From CAWANF01 sp963783355 (lineage in GTDB: Bacteria > Bacteroidota > Rhodothermia > Balneolales > DATFMH01), in the NCBI GenBank assembly GCA_963783355.1, contig CAWANF010000001.1, positions 1,116,001-1,180,000 of the forward strand: a DNA stretch of 64,000 bases, in the 5' to 3' direction. Position 1 is the stretch's first letter, and each line of letters starts with the position of its first letter. The translations under genes were made by a program, and so were the position numbers. The notes under the pieces are model-generated. The model worked only from the letters and a program-made list of their open reading frames with translations, did not search any database and was not told the DNA's origin. Below, in pieces: positions 47,420-57,452 of this stretch.

Positions 47420-48841
47420 TCAACTATTAAAGATGATATGTGAAATACGAGTTAAATCCTCAAAAAGTTTTGATTTATTTATATCCGGAACAGGAATATT
47501 GTTATTCAGTAAAGCAATAAGTTCATTAACAACACGGGAATTTTTTAGCTTTTGATGAAACGTCATCAACCCAAATCCCGGATTCAACTGATTATTTTCA
47601 ATCATTATCCAGTTTTCTTCAAGTAATGAATCCATTGCTTTTCCGAATCCTGAGGGTTTCAAAGATCCGGAATCAACCAAATGATCCAAAAAAAGGGAAA
47701 TTGTCAACCGGGGTGACAGCAGATACGCAGTATCATTATAATTTCCCTCACTTTCCGGAAGGAAGAAGGTATTAATCTCTGTATTTATGGCTTTATATTG
47801 ATATTCATTTTTTTCGACCGGTCTCGATATGGCTTTTTGATGATGCTCAAATATGAATTTGTATAAATCATATTCTTTTTTCCGAAGCAGAGGCCGAACT
47901 TTTTCCGGGGTTAATCGGCTATCAATCGGATGAATACCTTCGTGTGGGGATTTAACGGGTGTTTTTGACCAAACAGCAGAAGGAGTGAAGGCCTCGGCAG
48001 GCTGTGTTTGAATACATTGTTCATATTCATGAAGCCAGGTTGTTTCATAATATGTTCTTTCACTCGTTCGGGGATACGTGATCAATGCCTGCTGATACTC
48101 GCGAAGCACAAATGTGAATAAGTGATTCAGCGACTGCTGTGCTTCTTCAAAGCTACTGAATTGATCCTGGGCCCGTTCAAGAATATCTGCCGTATTTATT
48201 GGGGCCTTTAAATGATGATTTTTCTTGGAATGGCCTGTTTTTGAAACTTGAACCCGGTCTCTGAAATGAAGTAAAACAGGCTTTTCAGTATTAAAACATA
48301 AGTCCGGATATTTTATATCCCTAAAATGAGTAACAGTCTTTTGACCAGAAAACAAATCTATCGCTGCCAGTTTTACCCATGCCATTTTTCCCAAATAAGG
48401 CGCAAATACCCTATCCGTGAAGTGATGCAAAATGAAACGGTTTTGCATCTCATGAAAGGGCTCTTCTTCGTACGGGCTTGCACTATCGATGGCATCCTGA
48501 ATGGATGAAGGAGTGATGCTTTTTAAGTATGTTCGTTGAATTTCAGGGATTTTTAAATACTTAAATAAGGAATAGGCAATAAATTCACCCGCAGAATCGG
48601 AATCGGTGGCGATCACAATTCGGGAGGCCCAGGGTGCCTTTTCTTTTAATAACGTACGTACCGAACGCTGCTCAGGATTGGCTCTTAACTCCAGTTTATG
48701 CTTTTTCCAGTTGTATAAAGGACGCCAGCAAAACCCATTTGTGGCAATAACTTCGAGATAGGGAATGTTAAATTGCCGGATTATGGATGCAATGCTTTCC
48801 GATTCGACAATTAGGAGAGTATATTCATACGAAGAAGGCAA
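47420..48841 (-). CDS. Divergent small type IA topoisomerase-like protein
   Basis: A 473-residue protein with an N-terminal TOPRIM domain (Glu13 in LIVESESIASII; Asp80 and Asp82 in ATDSDSAGEFIAY) and a type IA core. The likely catalytic Tyr256 and supporting Arg258 are in ALITYPRTSER, and SPHEGIHP matches the conserved HEAIRP motif. Two oddities: the usual DxDxE triad is DxDxA (Ala84), and the protein is far shorter than TopA (usually 600-900) with no zinc fingers. The start is a TTG because an in-frame TGA lies 6 bp upstream. It neighbours smg, as topA homologues do elsewhere. Activity is uncertain. Confidence 0.8.
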   Translation of the reverse strand: MPSSYEYTLLIVESESIASIIRQFNIPYLEVIATNGFCWRPLYNWKKHKLELRANPEQRSVRTLLKEKAPWASRIVIATDSDSAGEFIAYSLFKYLKIPEIQRTYLKSITPSSIQDAIDSASPYEEEPFHEMQNRFILHHFTDRVFAPYLGKMAWVKLAAIDLFSGQKTVTHFRDIKYPDLCFNTEKPVLLHFRDRVQVSKTGHSKKNHHLKAPINTADILERAQDQFSSFEEAQQSLNHLFTFVLREYQQALITYPRTSERTYYETTWLHEYEQCIQTQPAEAFTPSAVWSKTPVKSPHEGIHPIDSRLTPEKVRPLLRKKEYDLYKFIFEHHQKAISRPVEKNEYQYKAINTEINTFFLPESEGNYNDTAYLLSPRLTISLFLDHLVDSGSLKPSGFGKAMDSLLEENWIMIENNQLNPGFGLMTFHQKLKNSRVVNELIALLNNNIPVPDINKSKLFEDLTRISHIIFNS

Positions 48842-48864
48842 GGTATCTCAAAGCCGGTGAAGCT

Positions 48865-49323
48865 TTAATTAATTGATTCGTTGCCCTTGAGGAACATCCC
48901 GGACTGAAACGGATTATTTTCCTTTTCAAAAAAGGTCTGGGCTACAATATCCTTTATTTTATCGAGCGTGACACGTTCTGTGGAATGCAGCATCACTTTT
49001 TCGATGATCTTTTCCATGGAGATATAATCGAGCAGGCCAATATTTACCAATCCGAGTAAATACCCGTAAGCTTCCGGAGTGATGATCATTCTTTCGGCAA
49101 AATGCAGGATTCGATGGGGTTTATCATTGCTTTCTATGGATTGTTGCTGAAGCATTTTATCCAGTTCCCCGGATTCCGTCTTTTGCAATATCCAGGAATA
49201 GGCCGCACTGATTTCGGAACGATTGTAAGTCTTCAGGTTCTCTGTTTTTATATCATTCAGTGTTTCCCCAACAGCGATTCGACGCATCAGATAAATAATA
49301 ATATCAATGACATTATTGATCAT
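48865..49323 (-). CDS. smg: Smg family protein (DUF494)
   Basis: A 152-residue protein of the Smg/DUF494 family. The N-terminal helix VIDIIIYLMRRI and central SAAYSWILQ plus HFAERMIITPEAYGYLLGLVNIGLLD are typical. The function is unknown; in proteobacteria smg lies near dprA and topoisomerase genes, and here too it precedes a topoisomerase IA-like gene. Its start overlaps the ybeY stop by 11 bp. Confidence 0.85.
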   Translation of the reverse strand: MINNVIDIIIYLMRRIAVGETLNDIKTENLKTYNRSEISAAYSWILQKTESGELDKMLQQQSIESNDKPHRILHFAERMIITPEAYGYLLGLVNIGLLDYISMEKIIEKVMLHSTERVTLDKIKDIVAQTFFEKENNPFQSGMFLKGNESIN

Positions 49324-49762
49324 ATGAAATAGATATTTTTCTCAGATAAAAATTTTCTTTGGTTCTCATATTAGCCCGTTCTTCGTCACTTTGATCATCG
49401 TATCCGACCAAGTGTAACAAACCATGTATTAATATACGAAAAAATTCAGTTTCCGGTTTTTCTCCGACTTCGGTTGATTGCTCATATATTCTTGGTGCAC
49501 AGCAAAATAAGGTTCCTTCAATATTTTTTTTACCCTCATCCTCGTCATAGTTGAATGATATGATATCCGTCACATAGTCTCTTTGAAGATACTTTTTGTT
49601 TATTTCTATGATTCCCTCTTCATCTACATAAACAACTTCAACCATCCTGAAAGAGCAGTCTTCTAACTCCTGTATCAAAGAAGCTGCCGAGTGAGCGTAA
49701 TCTTCAGTGACGGGGATCTCTAAAGATGTCTGATTGAATAAGGAAACGGCGGGTTCAGTCAA
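49313..49762 (-). CDS. ybeY: Endoribonuclease YbeY (rRNA maturation)
   Basis: A 149-residue metal-dependent RNase needed for 16S rRNA 3' processing and ribosome quality control. It has VTDIISFNYD and the metal motif HGLLHLVGYDD. The canonical third His (GYDH) is Asp here, as commonly seen in FCB-group YbeY. Overlap with smg shows translational coupling. Confidence 0.92.
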   Translation of the reverse strand: MTEPAVSLFNQTSLEIPVTEDYAHSAASLIQELEDCSFRMVEVVYVDEEGIIEINKKYLQRDYVTDIISFNYDEDEGKKNIEGTLFCCAPRIYEQSTEVGEKPETEFFRILIHGLLHLVGYDDQSDEERANMRTKENFYLRKISISYDQ

Positions 49763-49787
49763 ATTAGCGGGTTACTTAAATTCCAGG

Positions 49788-50246
49788 TTAAATTTCATCA
49801 TCGAAGCTGAATCCTTCGAAATCAATGGTATCAGTCAGTGATAATGCCACACTGCTCATCATGACTTCGGTTGGCAATTTTGTAAAATCGCCATTTAACA
49901 AGGATTCGTTTACATTGGCGTACAAACTACATCCGGCTTCTTTTTCAACAATCAGGCCGGATACTTTTCCATTCGATTTTCCGAAAAATGTTGCCTGATT
50001 CAATAAATCACTAATGACAAAACCCGTACAATTATGCAATTGCAGAAAGGTATTATGGGCATAAACGGAAACCATATGCATGATTTCATCATCAATCTTC
50101 AAATTGATATGAATCTCCAAAGCCAGCTTGCGGGCTGTTTTCTCCTCGCTGACTTCCAAACGGTAAACGTTGCCCGTAACTTTTACCGTAGCATTTAAGG
50201 TTTTTCCGATTAATTCAATATTTTCAGCATTGAATTCATTTATCAT
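49788..50246 (-). CDS. Conserved-looking hypothetical protein
   Basis: A 152-residue soluble protein I do not recognise. It has no signal peptide or membrane helix, alternates short strands (ATVKVTGNVYRLEVSEEK, LEIHINLKI), carries two cysteines (NCTGFV, AGCSLYA) and ends in an acidic FEGFSFDDEI. Composition resembles chemotaxis CheX-like or other alpha/beta adaptor domains, but this is a guess. It precedes ybeY by 25 bp and is probably co-transcribed with ybeY and smg. Codon use looks like that of its neighbours. Confidence 0.7.
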   Translation of the reverse strand: MINEFNAENIELIGKTLNATVKVTGNVYRLEVSEEKTARKLALEIHINLKIDDEIMHMVSVYAHNTFLQLHNCTGFVISDLLNQATFFGKSNGKVSGLIVEKEAGCSLYANVNESLLNGDFTKLPTEVMMSSVALSLTDTIDFEGFSFDDEI

Positions 50247-50370
50247 ATGATGCTGATTCTAAATATGTGAAATAGATTTTGTTAACTGGTACTAAGTTAA
50301 TATATCATAATACCAGCTAACAATAAATTCAATTCATGTGTACGTAAAAGAAAGAAATATGATTCAAAAA

Positions 50371-53300
50371 TCAATCAGGAAATATTTGATTGACCATTTT
50401 TTCATTTTCTTCTTTTGTTTTCGGGAAACCAACCCGGTTATCGGTAATTTTATCACCAATTGTAGCAATATGTAAAGCCTGCCCCGTATCCCCGGACATA
50501 AAATAGATTCTTTGCAATATAAATAATCGAGCTGCGGCATAGTACACGTCCCGGATGTAATTTTCCCGTTCCTGCATCAGTTTGTTTGACTCATTCTGAT
50601 ACTGCCTGCTCTTACTGAGATTGGCATTGGTTCGTGCTTCCTTGCTTTTCTGATTCAGGTCCAGAATACGGGCTTCCAGATCAGTCAGATCATCCATGTT
50701 ATTTTGAAGGCCATTAAGAAGATCGGTGTAGGAATCTTTACCCAATCGATTCGCGTCCGTTGTATCACCCATTTGGGCATATTTATAAGCATACCGGATC
50801 ATAGCAGCCGGATCACCTTTAACATGAGAAAACGGAATCTTATTTTCACCCCAGCGTAACCAATAAATTGCGCTGTCTGCTTTTCCCGTATTATAATACG
50901 ACATAGCCTCACTGGCAATGAGTTCCCGGTAATTTTCAACCATGCGCCGAATATTTTCATCGAGATAAACGTTGGGATCATTCAGCCCCCGCAGGCGGAA
51001 TATTTTAAGCCGGTTCGCCATCATTTGTGGTTTGATATATGGGGAATGAGTCGGATTTTTCTTTGGAACCACACGATAGGCCTGTCCTTCAAGCCGGAAA
51101 TAGGACTGAAGATTTAATTGGGCGTCATGGGAAACGGTTACGGCAAAATAAACGGGTCGTGCCCAGCGATTTGTCTTCAAAATATCCAGTACCAAATCAT
51201 CCTGAATCCGGGTATAGTATAATTTTTTGCCACTTTGATTCTGCCCTAGATAATTTCCCTGGTAACTCCACGCCACCTGGTTGTCCAGTGAATCAACGGG
51301 CATCTGGTACTTCATTTTATCTGTGTTGAGTACGTAATTGGTATCAACTTTTCCGAAATGTCCCTGCAGTGCAAACTGTTCGGAATGATTGGTATCCGAG
51401 AAACGCTCTTTCAGATAATTTTTATCCACAGGAATAGTAATTGTTTGCGGTGTATAGAAATCGGACGGTTTGTTAAACCGAAATTTAAGTGAAAGCTGAT
51501 CGATTTCTTCATCCGTATATGAAATTGGTAATGGGGGAGATTCGTGTGACCATTGATTTTTCAGCTGTTTGATATACCATTCCGTATTTAAAAGACTAAG
51601 GCATACTACACGAACATCGGTCCGGACATGTTCCACTTCCTGCAAATACCAGAGCGGAAACGTATCATTATCCCCGTTTGTGAATAAAATAGCATAAGGG
51701 GCACAGGAATTGAGCAGGTTATAAGCGTAATCCGGAGCTACATATCTATGACTCCGGTCATGGTCATGGTAATTTTCACGCAGCATATTCACAGGAGCTC
51801 CTATAAAACATAAACCGGCTATTCCGTACGCAATCCATTTATTTTGTTTGATCATATCGGTTGCCAGTTCGATAAGCCCGGTCACGCCAAGTCCAATCCA
51901 TATAGAATAGGCAAAAAAGGATCCAACAAAGGAATAATCACGCTCACGCGGCTGAAATGGATACTGATTCAGGAACACAACGATAGCGAATCCCGTCATG
52001 ATAAACAATGCCAGAACAGCCAGAGCCCGCTTCCAGTCTTTCTGAAAATGAAATACCATCCCGACCAGCCCGATGATAAATGGTATGAAATAATAGACGT
52101 TATGTGCCGGATTGTCTTTGTTTCGACTCGCTGCAAAGCCGGCATTGACCCCGGAATCCTGTACATCACTATCTCTTCCAATGAATTGCCAGCCAAAATA
52201 CCGCAGGTACATATGCCCGACCTGGTAATCCCAGAAATAGCTCCAGTCGCTGCTGTATTCCGCGTATTTCCTCAAATGAGAAGGATCTTCATCATAACGT
52301 CGGGGAAAAAAGACTTTCTTTGATCGATCGATTCTTCCAAGATCATTATTATAATCATAACCCCGGAATAAGGGGGTTTGTCCGTATTGATCCCGGTTGA
52401 TATAGCTTACAAACGACTGCACTGTTTGCGGGTCGTTCTCGTCAATCGGCGGATTCTGCATGGAACGAATCATCACCAATGCATAACTGGAAAATCCGAT
52501 GATAATCATCGCATAGCTCATTAAAGCGATATTCGCTATCCTGTAATGCCGTTTATGCGTGAAATAAATTCCCCAGATGATGATGGCAATAAAAGTAATC
52601 AATAAGATAGCCGGCGTTATGAGTCCGTAGGTCGATGTTTCTATATGCCCGGCCAGACTGGGAATATCGGCAACGGTTAAAGGGTAGATAATCAAAAAAG
52701 CAACCGATGCAAGAACGGCCGCAATTAGAAATGTCTTAATGTTAAATTCGTATTTCTTAAAATAGATGATGGGGACCACGAAAAATATGGCCAGCAGGTT
52801 CAGAAGATGCACTCCAACAGCCAGGCCAAACATATAGGCGATAAGAACAAGCCAGCGCTCATTACGGGGCTTGTCATGGTTTTCCGACCATTTAAAAATG
52901 AGCCATACAACGATAGCTGTAAAAAACATTGAAGTAGCATAAACTTCGGCTTCCACGGCATTAAACCAAAATGAATCGGTAACGGCAAAGGTACATGCTC
53001 CGATAACAGCACCGCTGTACATACTGATTTTTCCAATAAGGGAATAGCTGTCGGGATGTCCGTTCCATTCTCTGACCAATCGAACGATAATGAGATAAAG
53101 CAACATCACCGTAAGGGCAGAAGTGATACCGCTCAAAAGGTTTATGCTGAAAGCGACTTTCGTGGCGGGTACGAACATCGAGAATAATCGCCCTAACAGG
53201 ATAAAAAATGGTGAACCCGGCGGATGGGTGACTTCCAGTCCGTGGGCAACGGCAATAAATTCGCCCGGATCCCAAAAACTGGCTGTTGGTGCCAGGGTCG

Positions 53301-53376
53301 AGACATAAAGTATTAAGGCATATAGAAATATCAGGATCGCGAATACGCGATTTAATGTCTTGTGGTCAGTTTTCAT
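50371..53376 (-). CDS. DUF2723 (TMEM260-like) membrane protein
   Basis: A 1001-residue polytopic protein. The N-terminal DUF2723 region shows SFWDPGEFIAVAHGLEVTHPPGSP, the acidic motif typical of GT-C glycosyltransferase-like proteins, followed by about ten transmembrane helices (up to about residue 540). The C-terminal 450 residues are soluble with helical, TPR-like repeats. Eukaryotic TMEM260 is a protein O-mannosyltransferase, so lipid-linked sugar transfer to exported proteins is a reasonable inference. These large DUF2723 proteins are characteristic of FCB bacteria. It has its own upstream spacing and is likely monocistronic. Confidence 0.88.
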   Translation of the reverse strand: MKTDHKTLNRVFAILIFLYALILYVSTLAPTASFWDPGEFIAVAHGLEVTHPPGSPFFILLGRLFSMFVPATKVAFSINLLSGITSALTVMLLYLIIVRLVREWNGHPDSYSLIGKISMYSGAVIGACTFAVTDSFWFNAVEAEVYATSMFFTAIVVWLIFKWSENHDKPRNERWLVLIAYMFGLAVGVHLLNLLAIFFVVPIIYFKKYEFNIKTFLIAAVLASVAFLIIYPLTVADIPSLAGHIETSTYGLITPAILLITFIAIIIWGIYFTHKRHYRIANIALMSYAMIIIGFSSYALVMIRSMQNPPIDENDPQTVQSFVSYINRDQYGQTPLFRGYDYNNDLGRIDRSKKVFFPRRYDEDPSHLRKYAEYSSDWSYFWDYQVGHMYLRYFGWQFIGRDSDVQDSGVNAGFAASRNKDNPAHNVYYFIPFIIGLVGMVFHFQKDWKRALAVLALFIMTGFAIVVFLNQYPFQPRERDYSFVGSFFAYSIWIGLGVTGLIELATDMIKQNKWIAYGIAGLCFIGAPVNMLRENYHDHDRSHRYVAPDYAYNLLNSCAPYAILFTNGDNDTFPLWYLQEVEHVRTDVRVVCLSLLNTEWYIKQLKNQWSHESPPLPISYTDEEIDQLSLKFRFNKPSDFYTPQTITIPVDKNYLKERFSDTNHSEQFALQGHFGKVDTNYVLNTDKMKYQMPVDSLDNQVAWSYQGNYLGQNQSGKKLYYTRIQDDLVLDILKTNRWARPVYFAVTVSHDAQLNLQSYFRLEGQAYRVVPKKNPTHSPYIKPQMMANRLKIFRLRGLNDPNVYLDENIRRMVENYRELIASEAMSYYNTGKADSAIYWLRWGENKIPFSHVKGDPAAMIRYAYKYAQMGDTTDANRLGKDSYTDLLNGLQNNMDDLTDLEARILDLNQKSKEARTNANLSKSRQYQNESNKLMQERENYIRDVYYAAARLFILQRIYFMSGDTGQALHIATIGDKITDNRVGFPKTKEENEKMVNQIFPD

Positions 53377-53828
53377 GTGAAACAGGTTAGTGGACTCTTA
53401 ACGACTTCGATAGATATTCAAAAATCTTATAATTACCTCCATTAGAGGCAATTATAGCGACAGTTATCAGCATAAGCAAAAGATTCCCGGATATTAATTA
53501 AAAATTATACGATTCATTATTCGGAAACGGACCTTTGGTTTAGCCTAATGATGAGTTAATCCACTCTTTTAATACCAAAAATGACTGGATGCACTCAATT
53601 CATCTCCCTATGATTTAATGACGATAATATATAGCAAAACTACGGGAAACGAAATAACAAACGGAAAACGGAGTATTGACAATGGGAACGGAAAAACGAA
53701 AGGGAATTGCTCCTGCCTAAGATTTAAATATTTATTTTAGCATTTCTTTTTTTAACATATACCTGATTGAATTGATTGTGTTCGAATATATTATGCGTTA
53801 TTTCTTTTACACTTAATCAAAACTAACA
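53377..53828. other. Intergenic DNA without recognised features
   Basis: A 452-bp spacer between the divergent DUF2723 and M14 genes. It is AT-rich with a few ACGGAAAA-type near-repeats around 53640-53690. I see no gene, strong palindrome or terminator. Confidence 0.6.
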
Positions 53829-55583
53829 ATGTTCTATCTACTCATTGTTCTCCTGTTTCTACCTGGAATTACCAGACAGGGTCAAACCTGGGAAACCCCA
53901 TTCGAGAAGAGCAACGGAACCGAATCCGCAACCTACCAGCAGGCTATATCCTATTACAAAAGACTCTCGAATACGTTTAATGAAATCAAAATGATATCGT
54001 TTGGAAAAACGGACATTGGAAAACCGCTCAATCTTGTGATTATCTCCAAAGATCAGGATTTCGACCCTGAATACATTAAAAAATCCAACGAACGCATTCT
54101 GTTTATTGATAATGGCATTCATCCGGGAGAACCCTGTGGTGTTGATGCCTCTATGATGTTCGCCCGCGACCTGATGCTTAAACCCAAAATGAATAAGCTA
54201 CTCGATCACGTCGTCATCTGCATCATCCCGGTGTATAACATTGGCGGGGCATTAAACCGGAGTTGCTGCAGCCGGGCCAATCAAATCGGGCCAAAAGAAT
54301 ACGGGTTTCGGGGGAATGCCCGCAATTATGACCTGGATCGTGATTTTATCAAGCAGGATACCCGGAACGCCCAGAGTTTCGCCCATATATTTCATACCTG
54401 GAATCCCGACGTCTTTGTAGACACCCACACTTCGGATGGCGCCGATTACCAGTATCCAATGACGCTCATAGCCACTCAAAAAGACAAGCTGCAACCAATA
54501 GTCAGCCATTATCTAACGAATAAAATGGAGCCTGATTTGTACAAAATGATGGATCAGTCGGGTTACAGCATGACTCCTTATGTGGAGTCCTATAAAACGA
54601 CACCGGATTCCGGCATCGTGGCATTTATGGATTCACCGCTTTATTCCAGCGGATACGCCGCCTTGTTTAATACCATCAGCTTTATCTCGGAAGCCCATAT
54701 GCTCCATACGTTTAAAAAAAGGGTGGAAGGGACCTACGCTCTACTGGAATCACTGCTAAAAATTACGAACCGGGATTATAAAACCATCGGGATGAACCAT
54801 GCCGAAGCGGACAGTGCTGTTTCCCATCAGCAAAAATATGTACTGCAATGGTCGCGCGATACGACGGATTATAAAATGATCACCTTCAAAGGATACCAGG
54901 CCGGATATAAAATCAGCAATGTGACGGGACTGAAGCGACTGTTCTATGATGAGAGCAAGCCATATACGAAGAAAATCAGGTATTATGATTCCTATTTACC
55001 ATCATTAACCATTCAGAAACCCATCGCTTATATGATTCCTCAGGGCTGGCGCCATGTCATTAAGCGGTTAAAGATAAACGGGGTGGTCATGCATCAGCTC
55101 AGCAGGGATACGACGATTAATGTGGCGATGTATCACATTTCTAAATATCAGACATCAACACGGCCGTTTGAAGCGCATTATGTACACCACGATATCGGGT
55201 TGAAAACAGAAATGGTGCCATATCATTATTATAAGGGCGATTATGTAGTGTACACGAATCAGCCCGAAAACAGGTACATCGTGGAAACGCTGGAACCTCA
55301 GTCGCCGGTATCCTTTTTTGCCTGGAATTTCTTTGATTCCGTGCTCATGCAGAAAGAATATTTCGAAAGTTATGTTTTTGATGATACCGCGGATAGTCTT
55401 TTAAGGGAAAATCCTCAATTGAGGAACTCGTTCGATGAAAAACGGATGACCGATTCCGCTTTTGCATCAAATGCCCATGCCCAGTTAGATTACATATACA
55501 AACATTCAAAATATTTTGAGAAAACGTTTATGCGGTACCCGGTGGGACTTTTATATAGAAATGTTTCTTTGCCGCTTGAATAG
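53829..55583 (+). CDS. Secreted M14-family zinc carboxypeptidase
   Basis: A 584-residue exported metallopeptidase with an N-terminal hydrophobic signal (FYLLIVLLFLPGIT). Zinc ligands are in GIHPGEPCGVDA (His and Glu of HxxE) and the later His of DVFVDTHTSDG, with the likely catalytic Glu in FISEAHML. The segment GNARNYDLDRDFIK holds the Asn-Arg/Asp substrate-binding pattern. The C-terminal 250 residues form an extra beta-rich domain. It probably releases C-terminal residues from peptides in the periplasm or outside the cell. Confidence 0.88.
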   Translation: MFYLLIVLLFLPGITRQGQTWETPFEKSNGTESATYQQAISYYKRLSNTFNEIKMISFGKTDIGKPLNLVIISKDQDFDPEYIKKSNERILFIDNGIHPGEPCGVDASMMFARDLMLKPKMNKLLDHVVICIIPVYNIGGALNRSCCSRANQIGPKEYGFRGNARNYDLDRDFIKQDTRNAQSFAHIFHTWNPDVFVDTHTSDGADYQYPMTLIATQKDKLQPIVSHYLTNKMEPDLYKMMDQSGYSMTPYVESYKTTPDSGIVAFMDSPLYSSGYAALFNTISFISEAHMLHTFKKRVEGTYALLESLLKITNRDYKTIGMNHAEADSAVSHQQKYVLQWSRDTTDYKMITFKGYQAGYKISNVTGLKRLFYDESKPYTKKIRYYDSYLPSLTIQKPIAYMIPQGWRHVIKRLKINGVVMHQLSRDTTINVAMYHISKYQTSTRPFEAHYVHHDIGLKTEMVPYHYYKGDYVVYTNQPENRYIVETLEPQSPVSFFAWNFFDSVLMQKEYFESYVFDDTADSLLRENPQLRNSFDEKRMTDSAFASNAHAQLDYIYKHSKYFEKTFMRYPVGLLYRNVSLPLE

Positions 55584-55699
55584 GGATAGTATAAAAAAAG
55601 TATGAGAAAGGGCGGGGGCAGATATTTATGTTTTTCGTCATTATCAGGACAGGTGATTAATTGCCACGGACTAATAAATGGCAAAACGTCGCTAATAAA

Positions 55700-56293
55700 T
55701 CATTTAGATTCTTTTTCAAGTAGTTGGTCACTTTGTCTTATCAAATATCTTCTCTTTTCCAGATCGGTTTCTGTATTGAGCCGTTTCTGAATGTCAATGT
55801 ACTTGAACTTTATATCCTGGAAATAATCGGTTTGTTCGAATTGTATCAACCATTCAGAAAAGTCCTTTAGCTCTGAATGTCCGGCCGAATAAGAGAAGTG
55901 CTCCAAAAACATGGGATTGTCCCTGTATGAACCTTCGTATGTATCGACAGGAACAATATCCCTGCCAAAGAATTTGTCAAAAACGTAGATGTTTGAAAAG
56001 TACGTTTGTATCGCTTTCTGTTCAGCGTCTTTCATCTTACCCGTCTTGAAAAGAATAATGGTCCATTCAAAGAGAAAGTCCGGGAAGCCAATGTCATCCG
56101 GAAAATTCTTTTGAAACCACCGGAGATAAGTCAGTCCGCCTTTATAATCATGAAGTTTTAAGAATAGTTCAGGAGGCATATATCGAAGTCCCCGGCTATC
56201 GTCATACCCGCCAAATTTTCTTTTCTCGGCTGCAAGTATTTTCCTTATAGTCGCAATTTTAGTTCTAATCCGCTCTTCCTGTTTTGGAGTCAT
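55700..56293 (-). CDS. Hypothetical TPR-like protein
   Basis: A 197-residue soluble protein of a group I recall as common in Bacteroidota genomes but without a known function. Notable segments are KRKFGGYDDSRGLRYMPPELFLKL and the helical TILFKTGKMKDAEQKAIQTYF, suggesting TPR-like repeats, with a charged N-terminus. It is last in the minus-strand group behind the first ECF sigma pair (72 bp after the membrane partner), so it may be a target or partner of that system. Confidence 0.6.
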   Translation of the reverse strand: MTPKQEERIRTKIATIRKILAAEKRKFGGYDDSRGLRYMPPELFLKLHDYKGGLTYLRWFQKNFPDDIGFPDFLFEWTIILFKTGKMKDAEQKAIQTYFSNIYVFDKFFGRDIVPVDTYEGSYRDNPMFLEHFSYSAGHSELKDFSEWLIQFEQTDYFQDIKFKYIDIQKRLNTETDLEKRRYLIRQSDQLLEKESK

Positions 56294-56364
56294 TGTTCTT
56301 TTTGATTTAAAATCGATGTTATCCAGTTATATTCATTATCTGATATAAGATATTTTTTAATAAT

Positions 56365-56943
56365 TTATATTTGAGATTTGATGGCCTCAATATCTTTGAG
56401 CAATTTTTCCGATTTCTTTCTGGATATGTTTTTGGCAAATGGTCTGATAACAAAGTAAATACCCGATACGAATAATGTAATTCCCAAATAACTAAATATC
56501 ATAACTGTTTTGTTATTTCTTACTGTTTCATAAATAAAAAAACCATATCCAACTGAAATAAAAAGTGCGGCAATAATTTGAAGCGAATTGATTTCAGATT
56601 TTTTTTGGATGGCTATTTTCAAATCTTCAAGGAAATCTTTATTAGATTTAAGTTCGTTTTGGGTAGTTTTTCTTAAAGTTTTCAGTTTTATAGAAATTCC
56701 TGAAATAAATCCAATTGAAATTAATATTTCACCAAGAGTGGTTGTCCATAGTAAAGGTTTGTTGAATACTATCACAAATACGAAAATAATAAGACACAAA
56801 ATTAGTATTGCAATGAGCAAATAAATATTTCTTTTTTTGCTGGAATGATAAGATTCAATTGCAGATTTTATTTCTTTAGAGTTGGGTAAATCTAAAGCTT
56901 TTTCTGAAGTCCAAATTTGCTTGATATTTTCAAAACTGTCCAT
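56365..56943 (-). CDS. Membrane partner of ECF sigma (copy 1)
   Basis: A 192-residue protein with a soluble N-terminal helix (FENIKQIWTSEKALDLPN), then two pairs of transmembrane helices (about 38-58 and 65-85; 125-145 and 150-168) with a charged central helix. It overlaps the sigma gene by 14 bp. The layout (helical N-terminus, WxS near the start, four helices) is the same as the 62411 gene. A role as anti-sigma or sigma-regulating sensor is inferred from the pairing. Confidence 0.65.
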   Translation of the reverse strand: MDSFENIKQIWTSEKALDLPNSKEIKSAIESYHSSKKRNIYLLIAILILCLIIFVFVIVFNKPLLWTTTLGEILISIGFISGISIKLKTLRKTTQNELKSNKDFLEDLKIAIQKKSEINSLQIIAALFISVGYGFFIYETVRNNKTVMIFSYLGITLFVSGIYFVIRPFAKNISRKKSEKLLKDIEAIKSQI

Positions 56944-57406
56944 TTTCTTTAAATTTTTTAGTGAGTTTCTCTTTAATTCTATGGAATTTTACACGAACAT
57001 TGGCATGAGAGATTCCAGTAATTGCTGCTATTTTTTCTTGTGGAACATCTTCTAAAGAAAGTGTTACAATTATTTTATCTAATTCAGGTAGTTCAGAAAT
57101 ATATTGATGTAGTTGTGCTAATTTTTCTTCTTTTTCGAAACTTATTTCTTCATTTTTTAAATGAAGTTGAAGTTCCGATTTAGGATGAGATTTATCTTTC
57201 TGAATTTGACGCAAACATTTGTTGGTTGTTATTTTATAAATCCAGGTTCCAACAGAAGAACGATTTTCAAATTTATTTAGGTTTTCCCAAACGGCTATGA
57301 AGGTTTCTTGTGTCATATCTTTTGCCATATCGTAATCATTGAAATAGCCGAGGCAAACACGGAATATTTTTGGAGAATAGATTTTATAAATTTCGTCGAA
57401 ATTCAT
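56930..57406 (-). CDS. ECF RNA polymerase sigma factor (copy 1)
   Basis: A 158-residue sigma-70 family factor. Region 2 shows DMAKDMTQETFIAVWENL and SVGTWIYKITTNKCL; region 4 shows VPQEKIAAITGISHANVRVK and a basic end. No region 1 or 3, so it is an extracytoplasmic-function sigma. Its partner membrane protein overlaps it. A paralogous cassette is at 62411-63833. Confidence 0.9.
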   Translation of the reverse strand: MNFDEIYKIYSPKIFRVCLGYFNDYDMAKDMTQETFIAVWENLNKFENRSSVGTWIYKITTNKCLRQIQKDKSHPKSELQLHLKNEEISFEKEEKLAQLHQYISELPELDKIIVTLSLEDVPQEKIAAITGISHANVRVKFHRIKEKLTKKFKENGQF

Positions 57407-57452
57407 ATATCGAAAAACTTTGTCGAAATGAGTGCTAAGGCAAAATCGTTAT

